Assembly (NCBI GenBank): GCA_016928415.1
Contig: JAFGKU010000194.1
Span: 1 to 43,344, forward strand
Source of the DNA: Spirochaetales bacterium
GTDB lineage: Bacteria; Spirochaetota; Spirochaetia; SZUA-6; JAFGRV01
Reading direction: 5' to 3'
Length of the DNA: 43,344 nt
Shown: piece after piece, positions 1-7,985 of the stretch
Position numbering within the stretch: position 1 is the first letter of the stretch
Layout of the letters: every line of letters begins with the position of its first letter
The notes under the pieces: model-generated
Databases searched by the model: none
What the model was told of the DNA's origin: nothing
The model's input: only the letters and a program-made list of their open reading frames with translations
Translations under genes and position numbers: made by a program

Positions 1-13
1 TCATTTTTTTGGT

Positions 14-1645
14 TCATTCAATTCCGCTGATATTTTTATTTAATAAACCAATCTGTTTGACATTTTCCTGCCCCATCCTGTTTACCCTGGCAACCTCTGA
101 CAATATGGAGGCGAAATCCTCGGAAATAGCGGCAAGCATTGATTCCAGTATTTTCCCGAACTGGCTGACGTTCCTTATGTTTTCATCACTCTGCTTAAGG
201 ATACTTTCTATCTCTTCAACAAGTACGCTGGATTGGTCAGACGATTTTATGAGCCCGGTAATTGAATTGAGGATTTCCCCTGATCCGGAGGATATCTCCT
301 GCATCCCATTGTTGATTTCCTCTATTGACCGGAAAACACGGCCTACTTCTTCCTTGATTTTAGAAAACTGATTAAGGGTGCTTTGACTCGTGCGGACCGT
401 TATGCCGATTTCCTCGATGCTGTCATTGATGGTTTTTGTAATCCGCTTGGTGTTGCTGTTCGAGTCCTCCGACAGTTTCCGGATCTCATCCGCCACCACG
501 GCGAAGCCTTTGCCCGCCTCACCGGCGTGCGCCGCTTCTATGGCCGCATTCATTGCCAGCAGGTTGGTTTGCTGTGTGATTGAAACGATGACGCTTATGA
601 CTTCCAGTATGTCATTCGTACCCTTTTCCAGGCTGTTAGCTGAATCGATCGAGGAACGGGCCTCCGTTTCGCCGGCGGCCGATGTTTCAACAAGTGTTTC
701 CATTACCGCATTATTGGTCTTGACGGTCCTGGTGACATTTTTCAACGTTGCGGCCATCTGTTCTATAACGGCGCTCGATTCCGTAATGGCCTTATTTTGC
801 CGCTCTATGAATTCCTTGAACTGCTGCGTAAATTCTATAATTTTGGAGTTCACCTTCTCAAGGGATTCGGTCTGACCGTCCAATTCACCCAGGTTCCGGG
901 TAATCAAGCCGAGGCTGTCCTGGATATTCCGGCTGGAATCAATGGTCTTTTCCGTGGACTGGATCAAGTGTTTACCGATTTCCATACCCTCTGTAGAAGA
1001 TGCCAGGGCTTCCTGCAGTTTCAGATACCTTTTTTTATTAAGCCCGGATTCCGAGTTGAGTTTCCCGATGATTTCATTGACTATTTTATTGAGTGAAAGC
1101 GCAATCAGGAAGGAAAGCGCGGATAAAATAAAAGACGCGGCAAGGTCGACAATTTTCTTATCCAGTATGCTTGTTTTCGAAGGGTAAATCACGAGGAAAA
1201 AATATATTAAAAGGCCTATGGATCCTATCACAAACGTATAAATGAACTGATAACGCTTGACGGCGACCAGGCATACCAGAAACAATACGAACATCAGGCA
1301 AAAGGTTGCATTGTATATGTGTGTTGAGGTAACATTTTCATTTACGGTCAATGACACGGACAGAATGATGATGGATGATATGATTGTAAGGTTGCTGGCT
1401 GTATAAAAATAACCTTTTCTCAGAAAATAAAGGCATAAAAACAGTATTAAAAATCCCGACAGGAATCCCGTCACCTCGGTCACCCATCCCGGTTCCTGTG
1501 CAAGGAAAAGGAACAAGGCATAGAGAAAACAACCTGCCTGCATGGCAATTGAGACAATATACAGGGCCCTTGCCTTTTTCATGATTAAAAGAGAAGCATC
1601 TGAATATTTTTGCAGGAAAAAAAGGGAAAATCGTTTTAAGCTCAC
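14..1645 (-). CDS. Methyl-accepting chemotaxis protein with six-helix membrane anchor
   Basis: Chemoreceptor that should signal through CheA/CheW at the inner membrane. The N-terminus has about six hydrophobic segments (roughly residues 28-48, 56-76, 84-102, 112-128, 133-155, 166-186) with very short loops, so there is no periplasmic ligand domain of the usual type. The rest is a long helical signalling domain. Its hairpin tip, around residues 350-395, is the conserved [19 protein letters not shown] stretch followed by [12 protein letters not shown]. Translation probably starts at GTG (1645) because AAGGAG lies 8 bases upstream. No HAMP domain is evident. A minus-strand promoter (TTGTGA-17-TATTAT) lies just upstream, so the gene appears monocistronic. 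A second receptor of the same layout lies at 29756. The ligand is unknown; the integral anchor itself may sense a membrane or redox signal. Confidence 0.93.
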   Translation of the reverse strand: MSLKRFSLFFLQKYSDASLLIMKKARALYIVSIAMQAGCFLYALFLFLAQEPGWVTEVTGFLSGFLILFLCLYFLRKGYFYTASNLTIISSIIILSVSLTVNENVTSTHIYNATFCLMFVLFLVCLVAVKRYQFIYTFVIGSIGLLIYFFLVIYPSKTSILDKKIVDLAASFILSALSFLIALSLNKIVNEIIGKLNSESGLNKKRYLKLQEALASSTEGMEIGKHLIQSTEKTIDSSRNIQDSLGLITRNLGELDGQTESLEKVNSKIIEFTQQFKEFIERQNKAITESSAVIEQMAATLKNVTRTVKTNNAVMETLVETSAAGETEARSSIDSANSLEKGTNDILEVISVIVSITQQTNLLAMNAAIEAAHAGEAGKGFAVVADEIRKLSEDSNSNTKRITKTINDSIEEIGITVRTSQSTLNQFSKIKEEVGRVFRSIEEINNGMQEISSGSGEILNSITGLIKSSDQSSVLVEEIESILKQSDENIRNVSQFGKILESMLAAISEDFASILSEVARVNRMGQENVKQIGLLNKNISGIE

Positions 1646-1669
1646 TTGATTAACTCCTTCTTAAGCAAA

Positions 1670-1698
1670 ATAATAGGAAAAAATCGTTATTTTCACAA
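1670..1698 (-). promoter_or_regulatory. Promoter of the first chemoreceptor gene
   Basis: Reading the minus strand, TTGTGA (1698-1693) is followed after 17 bases by TATTAT (1675-1670). The predicted start of transcription is about 20 bases before the GTG start at 1645, and AAGGAG lies in the leader. Confidence 0.55.
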
Positions 1699-1752
1699 GG
1701 GTAAAGTACCTTGCCTTAACGTCCGGGCAGGAGGAAGCCCAAAAACCGTTGA

Positions 1753-2541
1753 TCAGCCGTAGCTGTGTAAACTGTCAGGCAACAGATTAACACCGAAATA
1801 GGTGAAAAGGGTAAATAGAAAACCGGCAATACATACAATCGCGGAAACTTTTCCCCGCCATTTTTTAATTATACGAAAATGCAGAAAAACGGTGTACGTA
1901 AGCCAGGTGACCAGGGCCCATGTTTCTTTAGGGTCCCAACTCCAGAAAATGCCCCAGGCGGACTGTGCCCAGATGGCGCCGAACACCAGCGCGCCCGCCG
2001 TATAGAGGGGGTATCCAATTATTACGGACAAGTACATGACACGGTCGATTATTTTCTTTTTCTCCTCATCATTTATTACAAGGTACAATATGGCGGCGAA
2101 AAAACCCACGACGAAAAATGCCTCGCCGATAAAAGCGAAGGTTACATGAAGAACGAGCCAGGCGGACTGAAGAGCGGGAATGGGAAGGACAATAGCATTG
2201 GGCGCAATGGGCGTTGAAGTCAATGCAAGAAAAATAACCGATAAAATCGTTCCCCCGAAAATGATTAATTGAAAGGTCTTTTCAGCCCAGATAACCCTGT
2301 ATAGAAAGAGAACCAGGCAGATGACTCCCGTAAAGAACACGAGGGATTCATAAGTATTGGTTACCGCCACGAAATTAATCTGGACGCTTCGCATGATTAT
2401 ATCGGTGATCAACAGAAGGGAAGAGGCAAGCACAATGAAATGGGAAAACGGATCGGGTTTTCCCCGTTTAATTAATAAATACACAATCTGAACAATGCAT
2501 GCAGCAAGAAGTGTAATGAAGGCTGCTGTTGCTATGGTCAT
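1753..2541 (-). CDS. ccsA: Cytochrome c biogenesis protein CcsA/ResC (System II)
   Basis: Membrane protein of the System II cytochrome c synthase, which carries haem across the membrane and ligates it to CXXCH motifs together with ResB/Ccs1. About eight hydrophobic segments are visible. The family signature, a WWD-type tryptophan-rich loop, is present as WGIFWSWDPKETWAL near the C-terminus, and conserved histidines flank it. About 262 residues, which is usual for CcsA. The start is placed at ATG 2541 because it overlaps the resB stop as ATGA and AGGAGAG lies upstream. A longer reading to 2580 would run into resB. Coupled to resB, and it ends about 110 bases before the chemoreceptor gene. Its likely client is the hexaheme cytochrome at 3622. 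Confidence 0.92.
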   Translation of the reverse strand: MTIATAAFITLLAACIVQIVYLLIKRGKPDPFSHFIVLASSLLLITDIIMRSVQINFVAVTNTYESLVFFTGVICLVLFLYRVIWAEKTFQLIIFGGTILSVIFLALTSTPIAPNAIVLPIPALQSAWLVLHVTFAFIGEAFFVVGFFAAILYLVINDEEKKKIIDRVMYLSVIIGYPLYTAGALVFGAIWAQSAWGIFWSWDPKETWALVTWLTYTVFLHFRIIKKWRGKVSAIVCIAGFLFTLFTYFGVNLLPDSLHSYG

Positions 2542-3491
2542 AAATTTTTCTCTCCTATTTTCTGCAGAAACGTGACACAAAGACCCAGGGTAATGATTAA
2601 CAATGCAATGACAACCGGAACCGCGCCCGGATCTTTGATAATCTGCAGACCGGTCAGGTCCTCCCGGCTTATTTTCAGGATTTCATATGCCCCTACTTTA
2701 TCAGAGACCTTGTAAATTACCGGTCTGCCCGGTGACTGGTCTGTCCATTTCCGGATTCCCGCAGTATTAAGGGCGGCATTGGCGGAATTTACCGAAATTG
2801 AATCAATACTGAATACCTCCCCGTTACTTTTAAAGAAATCGCGTACAGCAAGGGAATGGACATCCTTATTTTCCCCTCCTAAAAGCACCCTGTCCTGCTC
2901 GCTGAAATCCACCTGGTAAATCATCATACCGTCTACCGACAGGGGACTGTTCACCTCGATCGGGAAATCATGGACAAGTAAATCATCATCCTTGAAAACA
3001 TCTATCCGTGATATCCAGTCCTTTGGCCGGCCATCCGCATAGAGCTGGGTTTCAAAGGAATTCAAACCGATAACGTACTTGTCTTGAATCCTGTACTGCT
3101 CCCTTTCAGCCATGAAAATTTGGCTTTCCTGCCTTGTCAGGGCGGTTATAAGGCTTGCGATGACAAGCAAAAGGAGACCTGCATGCAGGATATCCGGACC
3201 GAACCTTTTTTTCTTTTTACCGCGGATTTCCCTCACAAACCGGTCAATGGTGCAAACGGATAAATTCACGAAAAAGAAGACGGCGGGTATTAAAAAAAGT
3301 AATGATCTGAAAAATTGATGGAATCCGGTATTCACTATCAACCAGGAAAGCAGATCCGGATAATTATGAAGGTAATATTCAACTTCCCGTCCCTGCGGAA
3401 CGAGGGTAGCCATGATGGAGGTAATCGTGATGTAGCCGATCAATACAACGGCAAGTTTCACAGATTTTAAAAAATCTAACAGTGCTTTCAA
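2538..3491 (-). CDS. resB: ResB-like cytochrome c biogenesis protein (Ccs1 family)
   Basis: Partner of CcsA in System II cytochrome c maturation. It has an N-terminal membrane helix (LAVVLIGYITITSIMATLV), a second and third helix in the first 110 residues, a long hydrophilic extracytoplasmic stretch, and a C-terminal helix (VVIALLIITLGLCVTFL). This is the ResB topology, though at about 317 residues it is shorter than many ResB proteins. The reading frame extends to a TTG at 3515, but no ribosome site precedes it. TTG at 3491 has GAGGG four bases upstream and is preferred. The stop overlaps the ccsA start (ATGA). A strong hairpin separates this pair from the upstream cytochrome gene, so resB-ccsA may have its own promoter, which I could not identify. 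Confidence 0.88.
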   Translation of the reverse strand: MKALLDFLKSVKLAVVLIGYITITSIMATLVPQGREVEYYLHNYPDLLSWLIVNTGFHQFFRSLLFLIPAVFFFVNLSVCTIDRFVREIRGKKKKRFGPDILHAGLLLLVIASLITALTRQESQIFMAEREQYRIQDKYVIGLNSFETQLYADGRPKDWISRIDVFKDDDLLVHDFPIEVNSPLSVDGMMIYQVDFSEQDRVLLGGENKDVHSLAVRDFFKSNGEVFSIDSISVNSANAALNTAGIRKWTDQSPGRPVIYKVSDKVGAYEILKISREDLTGLQIIKDPGAVPVVIALLIITLGLCVTFLQKIGEKNL

Positions 3492-3559
3492 TGTACCCTC
3501 GCTTACGAGAACCAATTAATCGAAACGGTTATCAACAATTATGGACCCAATATAGGAAA

Positions 3560-3598
3560 AAAAGCAAGGTTGTTCAAGAAAAGAACAACCTTGCTTTT
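3560..3598 (-). terminator. Intrinsic terminator after the hexaheme cytochrome gene
   Basis: Perfect 16-base inverted repeat (3560-3575 and 3583-3598) around a 7-base loop. On the minus strand the stem is followed by a run of T. It lies 24 bases after the cytochrome stop and before resB, so it should separate the two transcription units, perhaps with read-through. Confidence 0.88.
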
Positions 3599-3621
3599 AT
3601 AAATATGCTATTTAATCAAAA

Positions 3622-4776
3622 TTATTCAGGTCTCTTTGAAACATCGAATTTTGGATCGAGGCTCTGAATCGTATCGTATAGAATCTGGATTATATAATTA
3701 GCATTATGAACACCTTTACTCCTGTCTTCCGTCAGCATCATGTAATTGTATAGAGCCGCCATTTCTTCTATTTTCCTGGGGGAGGAAACACCATTGGCAC
3801 CCCAATTCCACGTTCCGTTCGCTTTATAGAAAGGCGGGTTGAGTTTCTGAAGATAACCCGTTCCGCTTTTATTTACAAACAGGGAAAACAGGCCTTCCAC
3901 TTCCAGTTGAAGGGCTTCGACCTTGCCGTCATTGTCATAATCAGCTTTCGCGGGAATATCAAATACCACGGCGTCTTTTGCCTGCTTGATATCCGGATGG
4001 CACTGCACACACCCGGTCGTGTTAAGTACAGGTGCTTCATGCACTTCACCTTCCATGTTAAAGCTGTGTCCGCCCAGTTCGGGACTGAACGCATACCGCT
4101 TTTCAGGCAGGCTCATATGGCAGGTTACACAGCCATCTGAAATAGCGGCCGTATGGGCGGCATTTGAATATTTCTTGCCCGGATATTCATACGCATTGGT
4201 ACCGGCAATAACATCGGCCTGCGGTCCGTGGTGAGCGCCCCAATAGGGAGCCACCTTGTTGGCCGGCAGCGGTTTGACCGTGTCCTGGGCTTTCCCCCGT
4301 ACCTGGTGACAATTGGCACAAAGGTTGCCTTTTCCAATATCAATTTTTGTGCCGTTCGCTAATGTCACTTCCTTCATTGTCCGCAGGGACAAGTCGCCTG
4401 TTTCATGCGGGTCATGACAGCTGAAACAGCCCTGCTGGGAAGGATACTCGACATAGGAGTCCATACCTTCATCACCGTTTTTTACATAATCAAGAAACCC
4501 TTCATTGGTATGGCAACGCTGGCATCCTTCACCGTTGGCATAATAAGAATTCCCGTTATTTTTATGTCCGGAATGGTCATAACCCAGACGGGCACCTAAA
4601 ATGGGGTGCTTGGGGGTAGCCGAATGGCAATCCCCGCAGACGCCGGCAAAAAAGTCCCCTGTTTTCTGAACACTCATTTCCCCGCTCCCGCCTGCAAACA
4701 GAGATACGGGCAGGAAAATGAATAGACAAAAAAACACACATAGTATGCTTAGACGGCCCATTTTCGTGAATAACAT
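3622..4776 (-). CDS. Secreted hexaheme c-type cytochrome
   Basis: Periplasmic multihaem electron carrier or reductase subunit. The N-terminus is a signal peptide (charged start, hydrophobic core about residues 9-28, then FAGG). Six CXXCH haem-binding motifs are visible at about residues 47, 85, 117, 153, 216 and 256. Extra histidines (for example AHH, GHSF) could be axial ligands. There is no CXXCK site, so it is not a standard NrfA nitrite reductase. The spacing resembles the loose group of multihaem proteins with doubled CXXCH motifs. The C-terminal 110 residues lack haem motifs and include a run ending ALYNYMMLTEDRS. ATG 4776 is preceded by GGAGGAGG. The gene follows a good promoter and a perfect palindrome. 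Electron donor and acceptor are not predictable from sequence. Confidence 0.9.
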   Translation of the reverse strand: MLFTKMGRLSILCVFFCLFIFLPVSLFAGGSGEMSVQKTGDFFAGVCGDCHSATPKHPILGARLGYDHSGHKNNGNSYYANGEGCQRCHTNEGFLDYVKNGDEGMDSYVEYPSQQGCFSCHDPHETGDLSLRTMKEVTLANGTKIDIGKGNLCANCHQVRGKAQDTVKPLPANKVAPYWGAHHGPQADVIAGTNAYEYPGKKYSNAAHTAAISDGCVTCHMSLPEKRYAFSPELGGHSFNMEGEVHEAPVLNTTGCVQCHPDIKQAKDAVVFDIPAKADYDNDGKVEALQLEVEGLFSLFVNKSGTGYLQKLNPPFYKANGTWNWGANGVSSPRKIEEMAALYNYMMLTEDRSKGVHNANYIIQILYDTIQSLDPKFDVSKRPE

Positions 4777-4797
4777 AAATATGCCTCCTCCACTCGG

Positions 4798-4833
4798 AAA
4801 AGTTATATAATTTGATCAAATTATATAACTTTT
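4798..4833. promoter_or_regulatory. Perfect 36-bp palindrome at the transcription start of the cytochrome gene
   Basis: Bases 4798-4815 are the exact reverse complement of 4816-4833. The centre reads TTTGATCAAA. The predicted transcription start (from the promoter at 4840-4868) falls at about 4833, the edge of the palindrome. The element is therefore either an operator at +1 to +36 or an AU-rich 5'-end stem-loop that leaves the GGAGGAGG ribosome site free. Confidence 0.7.
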
Positions 4834-4839
4834 CTTGTA

Positions 4840-4868
4840 ATAATAACAAGTGAAGGGAAATAAGTCAA
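4840..4868 (-). promoter_or_regulatory. Promoter of the hexaheme cytochrome gene
   Basis: On the minus strand TTGACT (4868-4863), 17-base spacer, TATTAT (4845-4840). It lies between the end of the radical SAM gene and the palindrome, so the cytochrome is transcribed separately from the upstream ubiA-type operon. Confidence 0.7.
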
Positions 4869-4889
4869 ACTTTTTTTTCTCACATTGGG

Positions 4890-6128
4890 TTAATGGCTTA
4901 ATTTTTTTGATAATTCACGAAAATAATTCACAAAAGAAAAAAAATGACGCATGAGAAGAAGAAAAAGATAATTTCCCCTGGCCGCGGAATAAATCCTGCC
5001 CCCCCTGATCGTAATGGTTCTTAATAAGAGTAAAAAAAGAAGTTCCTTCCATATATACAAAAGGAAGAACCGGCCGTATTTTCTTTTCATCTCTGTTTTA
5101 TCCAGCATTCCGGAAAAAAGTCTTATGAGAAGATCATATTTAATCCTTGCTTTTTTATTGAAGAATCCATACCCTGCCAACGGAATAACGGATTCATTAA
5201 CACGTTTTATATAATCGTCGATCGAGAACGTGTGGGTGAAAAAATGACCGTTGAAATAGCTGAAAGATCCGGCACCAATTCCGACATATTCGTCATGGGT
5301 AATGATATACTCATCAATCATACCATGATGGTTCCGTGAAAAATTCCAGGGGGTTGTCATTGAATATTCAGGGGAAAGTTTTTCCGTAATGTAGCGGTAT
5401 AGCCTTTTTTCCCTGCGTGAATATCCCCGGGGGGTGAACTTGAGAAGGTTCCCATTGTACATCAAGGGGTAATAGGTAATCTGGTCCAGTGGCAGTTCCT
5501 TTAGTATATTAATTTCGGCATCAAGCATGGAAAGAGTCTGGTTCTGAAAGTTGAATATCATGTCAACGTTCAGCGTATCGAAAATACCGCAGGCGCCTTT
5601 GATTTTAATTTTGACTTCTTCCATGTCACTTTTATTCATCCACCGGTTAAAACGGTCGAGAAAACCCTTGTTGAATGTCTGTACCCCCACGGACAGCCTG
5701 TTTACGCCGCATTCCTTCAGCCGCTTCAAATTATCCCCGGTTAAATGATGCGGAATCGTTTCAACGGATACCTGCTTCAGCGCCCAGAGGGAACGGATAA
5801 AATCCAGAAGGGAAAACAGGGCCTCCGGTAATACAGTGGGAGTCCCCCCGCCAATATAAAGGTCATCGAATGAAAATCCGAGTTTTTTTATCAGGGACAA
5901 TTCCTTTTTTAATGCTTTAAAATAGGATACTGCCTGACCCTTTGAATATTTGACTTTAAAAAAGGAGCAGTACGTGCAGATATTCTCGCAGAACGGGATA
6001 TGGATGTACAGTAAATATTTTCCGTGCCGGTCCGGTTTGAAAAGAACGGATTCTTTTACCGGTTTTAATCGAAAATAGGGCCTGGCCTGTCGGGTCAGAA
6101 CATGGGTAACAATCGTTTCTGCTAACAT
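4890..6128 (-). CDS. HemN/HemW-like radical SAM protein
   Basis: Radical SAM enzyme of the coproporphyrinogen III oxidase/HemW superfamily. The iron-sulfur triad is C47-X3-C51-X2-C54 within YIHIPFCENICTYCSF. The SAM-binding GGGTP motif is at about residues 93-97, and SVGVQTFN matches the family further on. The length (412) is near that of HemW (about 380), but the last 60 residues are hydrophobic and basic and do not look like the usual HemW C-terminal domain. It starts 6 bases after the prenyltransferase stop, so the two form an operon. The context (quinone prenyltransferase, cytochrome c and its maturation genes) suggests a haem-related role such as haem insertion or porphyrin oxidation, but true oxygen-independent coproporphyrinogen oxidase activity is not established. 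Confidence 0.8.
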   Translation of the reverse strand: MLAETIVTHVLTRQARPYFRLKPVKESVLFKPDRHGKYLLYIHIPFCENICTYCSFFKVKYSKGQAVSYFKALKKELSLIKKLGFSFDDLYIGGGTPTVLPEALFSLLDFIRSLWALKQVSVETIPHHLTGDNLKRLKECGVNRLSVGVQTFNKGFLDRFNRWMNKSDMEEVKIKIKGACGIFDTLNVDMIFNFQNQTLSMLDAEINILKELPLDQITYYPLMYNGNLLKFTPRGYSRREKRLYRYITEKLSPEYSMTTPWNFSRNHHGMIDEYIITHDEYVGIGAGSFSYFNGHFFTHTFSIDDYIKRVNESVIPLAGYGFFNKKARIKYDLLIRLFSGMLDKTEMKRKYGRFFLLYIWKELLFLLLLRTITIRGGRIYSAARGNYLFLLLMRHFFSFVNYFRELSKKLSH

Positions 6129-6134
6129 CGATGG

Positions 6135-7061
6135 TCAGCTTCCGTTCATGATGGCCTGGCTGAACAGAAAAAACTGCACGATAATGGACGCATTTAAAAG
6201 AAAACCGAAAAACATGCCGGCCTGCGCCGTTTTCGGGTCAAAATCGACGGGAATGGTTTTATCCCTGAATAAAGGGAGAATCAGTTTAATAACCAGAGGC
6301 AGGGTTAAAAGCGCCGCCAGGCTCACCAGATGGAGATACCCAAGGGCAATTTCTACACCCAGCAAAAGAAAAATCAGGGCACAGAAGGAAACATAAAGGA
6401 TAAGCGCCTTCCTTTTACCCAGAAGGTTGGCCACCGTATGGATCGATTTATCCTTGTCAAAATCAAGATCCTTGAGGTTGTTGGCATAAATGACGAGTAA
6501 CACCCACAATCCCTGGATAACGCTGATTACGACTACCTTGAAAAGGGAACGGAGGTCCGGACTCTGGATGATATAGGAACCCCCGACCATAAGCGGACCC
6601 CACAGGAAAAATACAGCCGCCTCACCCAAAGCCCGCGCCTTGTAACGGATCGGACCGGCCGTGTAAAAAATGCTGCAGAATCCGCCCAACGCCATTAAAA
6701 CAATGATGGGCCATCCGCGGATAAAAATAAAATAGACGCCCAAACCCAGGGAGCAGGCGTATAATACCATGCTGTAAACGAGTAAATGCCGTCTTGTAAA
6801 CAATTTCGTAAGTACGGGATGCGGCCTGTACCGGCAGCCGGGAGCTTCCGGCGTGTCGGCACCGTATTTTTCATCATAATAATCGTTCAACAGATTGGTG
6901 GCCCCGTGCACGCACACCATGCCGATGACCGTGAAGAGCAGGTGGATGAGATTGAATCCGGGCTCCGAAACGGCAAGGATACTTCCCAAAACAACCGAAT
7001 TGACGGTCATGGTAAATGACCAGGGCCGTGTAGCGAAAAAATAATCTTTGATTGTTCTCAT
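6135..7061 (-). CDS. UbiA-family prenyltransferase (MenA-like)
   Basis: Integral membrane enzyme that transfers a polyprenyl chain to an aromatic acceptor. Both family Asp-rich motifs are present: NLLNDYYDEKYG (about residues 56-67) and DLDFDKDKSIHT (about 200), embedded in eight or nine hydrophobic helices. The first motif resembles MenA (1,4-dihydroxy-2-naphthoate prenyltransferase) more than UbiA of ubiquinone synthesis. 308 residues is usual. It is the first gene of a two-gene operon with the radical SAM protein. A promoter (TTGAGT-17-TATGGT) ends 9 bases before the ATG, with AAGGA in the gap. A menaquinone-type product would fit the adjacent cytochrome genes, but no other men genes are in the window. 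Confidence 0.87.
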   Translation of the reverse strand: MRTIKDYFFATRPWSFTMTVNSVVLGSILAVSEPGFNLIHLLFTVIGMVCVHGATNLLNDYYDEKYGADTPEAPGCRYRPHPVLTKLFTRRHLLVYSMVLYACSLGLGVYFIFIRGWPIIVLMALGGFCSIFYTAGPIRYKARALGEAAVFFLWGPLMVGGSYIIQSPDLRSLFKVVVISVIQGLWVLLVIYANNLKDLDFDKDKSIHTVANLLGKRKALILYVSFCALIFLLLGVEIALGYLHLVSLAALLTLPLVIKLILPLFRDKTIPVDFDPKTAQAGMFFGFLLNASIIVQFFLFSQAIMNGS

Positions 7062-7070
7062 ATTCCTTAT

Positions 7071-7099
7071 ACCATACAGTACAATATCATTTTACTCAA
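7071..7099 (-). promoter_or_regulatory. Promoter of the prenyltransferase/radical SAM operon
   Basis: Minus strand TTGAGT (7099-7094), 17 bases, TATGGT (7076-7071), then 9 bases to the ATG at 7061. Predicted leader is only about three bases, although AAGGA is present in the gap and could be used if transcription starts further upstream. Confidence 0.45.
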
Positions 7100-7147
7100 G
7101 AATTCAGGGGTTCCTATTCCTGAAAAAAACGACTATCCTGTATAAAT

Positions 7148-7495
7148 ATGCCGGCAGTAATTCAGATTTTCGGAACGAAGAAATGCAGGGACACCCAAAA
7201 AGCGGAAAGATTTTTCAAGGAACGGGGTATAAGCTGCCAGTTCGTTAATCTCAACGAGAAAGGGGCCTCGGAAGGGGAACTTGAGAGCATGGCGGGCTCT
7301 ATCGGTACCATGGAAGACATGATCGATAAAGAGGGAAAAGAATACAGGAAACTGAACCTGGAATACCTGAACTACGATGTGAAAGAAATATTGCTGGAAC
7401 ATCCGCTTTTATTGAAAACACCTGTCGTCAGGAAGGGAAACACCAGTTATATCGGTTACAGACCCGGAGATTGGGCAAAACTTATTGATTTTTAA
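7148..7495 (+). CDS. ArsC/Spx-family thioredoxin-fold protein
   Basis: Small cytosolic protein of the arsenate reductase/Spx/YffB family. The N-terminus VIQIFGTKKCRDTQKAERFF carries the family's single catalytic-type cysteine (C11) in the GTKKC context. The C-terminus LLLKTPVVRKGN...IGYRPGDWA matches the conserved TPVV cis-proline segment. 115 residues is normal. With one N-terminal cysteine and no downstream resolving cysteines it looks like a glutaredoxin- or glutathione-coupled member, or a protein of unknown substrate, rather than a proven arsenate reductase. There is no Shine-Dalgarno; TATAAAT abuts the ATG. Its last 14 bases overlap the stop of the convergent cyclic-nucleotide-binding gene. 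Confidence 0.85.
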   Translation: MPAVIQIFGTKKCRDTQKAERFFKERGISCQFVNLNEKGASEGELESMAGSIGTMEDMIDKEGKEYRKLNLEYLNYDVKEILLEHPLLLKTPVVRKGNTSYIGYRPGDWAKLIDF

Positions 7496-7985
7496 TTTCC
7501 TCTACAAGGGCATCGAACAGGTAAAGTACATCCTGGGTTGTTTTTCTTAAATAAGAGGCCAGTTTTTTGGAGATGGCGCGCATAATGGGAAGACATATCT
7601 GCGGATACGCATTGCTTAATTCAAGGAAATCCGACTTGGTTATGATCATTAAAACGCATTCTTCCTTGGCAATAACGGTAGCGGAGCGTTTGTCATCGTC
7701 AATGAGCGCCATTTCACCGAAAAAAACATTCTGGCTTGATTCCAGGACAACGACAGTGTAGTCGTCGCCCTCCCGGGTTTTCTTTCTCACATCCACCGAG
7801 CCGGAATACAGTATATACATTTCAGAGCCCATTTCCCCTTCACGTATGATGGATGAACCGCCGGGTATTCCCTTGAACTTGATGATCTTGTAAAGAATTT
7901 CCATATACGCCGTGTTCTGCTTGATTTCCTCGAAAAACGGGATTTGCTTTAACCTGTTGATTATATCCGATTTACTGACTTTCAT
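7482..7985 (-). CDS. Cyclic nucleotide-binding domain protein
   Basis: Stand-alone CNB-domain protein of 167 residues. The phosphate-binding cassette region FFGEMALIDDDKRSATVIA (about residues 88-106) is recognisable, including the FGE-A-L...RSATV pattern that contacts the cyclic phosphate. An N-terminal helix (IINRLKQIPFF) and a C-terminal helix follow the CRP-like fold, but there is no helix-turn-helix, so it is not a transcription factor. Its ATG overlaps the stop of the K+ channel gene (ATGA), which strongly suggests the two products form a split cyclic-nucleotide-gated channel or channel regulator. A cyclase-like protein occurs at 15978. Confidence 0.9.
   Translation of the reverse strand: MKVSKSDIINRLKQIPFFEEIKQNTAYMEILYKIIKFKGIPGGSSIIREGEMGSEMYILYSGSVDVRKKTREGDDYTVVVLESSQNVFFGEMALIDDDKRSATVIAKEECVLMIITKSDFLELSNAYPQICLPIMRAISKKLASYLRKTTQDVLYLFDALVEEIKNQ

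Noticed and set aside
390-875. 161-codon open frame antisense to the first chemoreceptor
   Set aside because: It lies wholly within the conserved signalling domain on the other strand; serine-rich composition is a by-product of the receptor's codons.
1696-1713. Hairpin CAAGG/CCTTG after ccsA
   Set aside because: Five pairs and no T run on the minus strand; it also overlaps the chemoreceptor promoter region.
3622-4776. NrfA nitrite reductase
   Set aside because: Six CXXCH motifs but no CXXCK, and no NrfA-type catalytic segment could be recognised.
7141-7147. TATAAAT just before the ArsC-like ATG as a promoter
   Set aside because: Transcription would start inside the gene; no good -35 lies at the right distance. 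Left unassigned.
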